Below the pieces are notes generated by a model. That model saw only the letters and a program-made list of their open reading frames with translations, was not told the origin of the DNA and searched no databases. Below, in pieces: positions 4,728-5,286 of a stretch of DNA of 5,286 nucleotides. This DNA is from CAYYOS01 sp964473355 (GTDB lineage: Bacteria; Pseudomonadota; Gammaproteobacteria; Burkholderiales; REEB80), in contig CAYYOS010000154.1 of assembly GCA_964473355.1 (NCBI GenBank), positions 1-5,286 of the forward strand, read 5' to 3'. The stretch's first letter is position 1. Each line of letters begins with the position of its first letter. Both the position numbers and the translations under genes were made by a program.

Positions 4728-5286
4728 CCCCATTTACGCCTTTTTGCTGCGGGTTCTTTTGTGGCTGCCCGTATGTTTTGTAGTTTGGTATTTTGCCTCC
4801 ACGGTTTTGATCGTGCCACTCCGGTTTTTATCAAGCATCGTTTTTGGCTTAGTTATCCCCGATGTAGTTACCGCGGTTGAACAAGGGGGCAATCTCCTTA
4901 CTTTTGTCACAGGGTTAGTCCCCGTCGGCGCGGCGACCGACGGGAAAGCCGTATTACTTATTGAAGTTAACCCGCTTATGTACAGCTTTGGCCTGCCGCT
5001 GTTTATCGCATTGCAACTCGCAACCAAAGGTAAGCATTGGGGGTTGAAAATATTAATAGGTTACTTAGTGTTGCTCCCGTTTCAGACTTGGAGCGTATTC
5101 CTAGATGTCATCAAGCAAGTTGCCATTACGTTGGGGCCGGATATTGCAGCCCAAGCGGGCGCACAAGCGTGGCCACGCGAAGCGATTGTGCTGGGCTATC
5201 AATTTGGTACCTTAATTTTACCGACCGTGGTGCCCTTTGTGCTTTGGCTTTGGATGAATCGCACCGAGGTGGAGAAGATGATTTTT
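4720..5286 (+). CDS. Exosortase H-associated membrane protein (C-terminus beyond the right edge)
   Basis: The frame is open from ATG 4720 to the window end: 189 codons with no stop. The opening MRNPIYAFLLRVLLWLPVCF followed by VVWYFAS, and the placement immediately after xrtH, match the small membrane protein that regularly accompanies exosortase H; its function is not established. About five membrane segments are visible, near residues 8-30, 34-52, 85-103, 109-129 and 157-178. The more polar stretches are near 53-82 (VEQGGN, ATDGKAV) and 136-154 (ITLGPDIAAQAGAQAWPRE). The likely role is helping XrtH or its substrates in the inner membrane. The start is ambiguous: ATG 4711 (MWF before MRNP) is in frame and would make the overlap with xrtH 17 bases in place of 8. 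Neither has a clear ribosome binding site, which fits translational coupling. The product already nears the length I expect for the family, so little is probably missing. Confidence 0.8.
   Translation, partial: MRNPIYAFLLRVLLWLPVCFVVWYFASTVLIVPLRFLSSIVFGLVIPDVVTAVEQGGNLLTFVTGLVPVGAATDGKAVLLIEVNPLMYSFGLPLFIALQLATKGKHWGLKILIGYLVLLPFQTWSVFLDVIKQVAITLGPDIAAQAGAQAWPREAIVLGYQFGTLILPTVVPFVLWLWMNRTEVEKMIF

Noticed and set aside
4734..5027. 97-codon open frame on the minus strand
   Set aside because: It is antisense to the XrtH-associated membrane protein, which has clear family and membrane character; the antisense translation is Thr/Lys/Ser-rich with no domain.

Overview
The window looks like a chromosomal segment of a Gram-negative proteobacterium. 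A gamma- or betaproteobacterium is most likely, because exosortase H and its short C-terminal sorting signals are known mainly from those groups. This placement rests on protein families only; no taxonomic marker gene is present.

Layout from left to right. (1) On the minus strand, from 379 off the left edge, lies the N-terminal part of an unrecognised secreted protein with a clear signal peptide. (2) A 317-base AT-rich divergent intergenic region (380-696) holds a candidate sigma70 promoter and an inverted repeat. (3) On the plus strand, 697-1593, is an AraC-family transcription regulator with a GC content visibly higher than the rest. (4) After a short convergent gap (1594-1678) comes a 741-residue secreted protein on the minus strand (1679-3904): signal peptide, seven YVTN-type beta-propeller repeats, fibronectin type III domain, bacterial Ig-like domain, choice-of-anchor U domain, and a divergent IPTL-CTERM-like sorting tail. 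(5) A second divergent intergenic region (3905-4232) contains weak promoter candidates in both directions and several inverted repeats. (6) On the plus strand, 4233-4727, is exosortase H (xrtH) with its catalytic Cys, Arg and His in place. It overlaps the next gene (4720 to beyond the right edge), a multi-pass protein matching the exosortase H-associated membrane protein family.

The right half reads as one functional unit. XrtH and its partner form a small inner-membrane sorting machine, and the large propeller/Ig protein on the opposite strand is very probably one of its substrates: exported by Sec, held by its C-terminal transmembrane tail, then cleaved and passed on to the cell surface. 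The unusual point is that the substrate's sorting motif departs from the usual IPTL-x-x-W pattern. The left half (AraC regulator and divergent secreted protein) has no demonstrable link to this module.

No RNA genes, CRISPR arrays, insertion sequences or attachment sites were found. The most interesting items are the compact xrtH module with an adjacent candidate substrate, the non-canonical sorting tail, and a GC-rich stem-loop/palindrome just upstream of xrtH.
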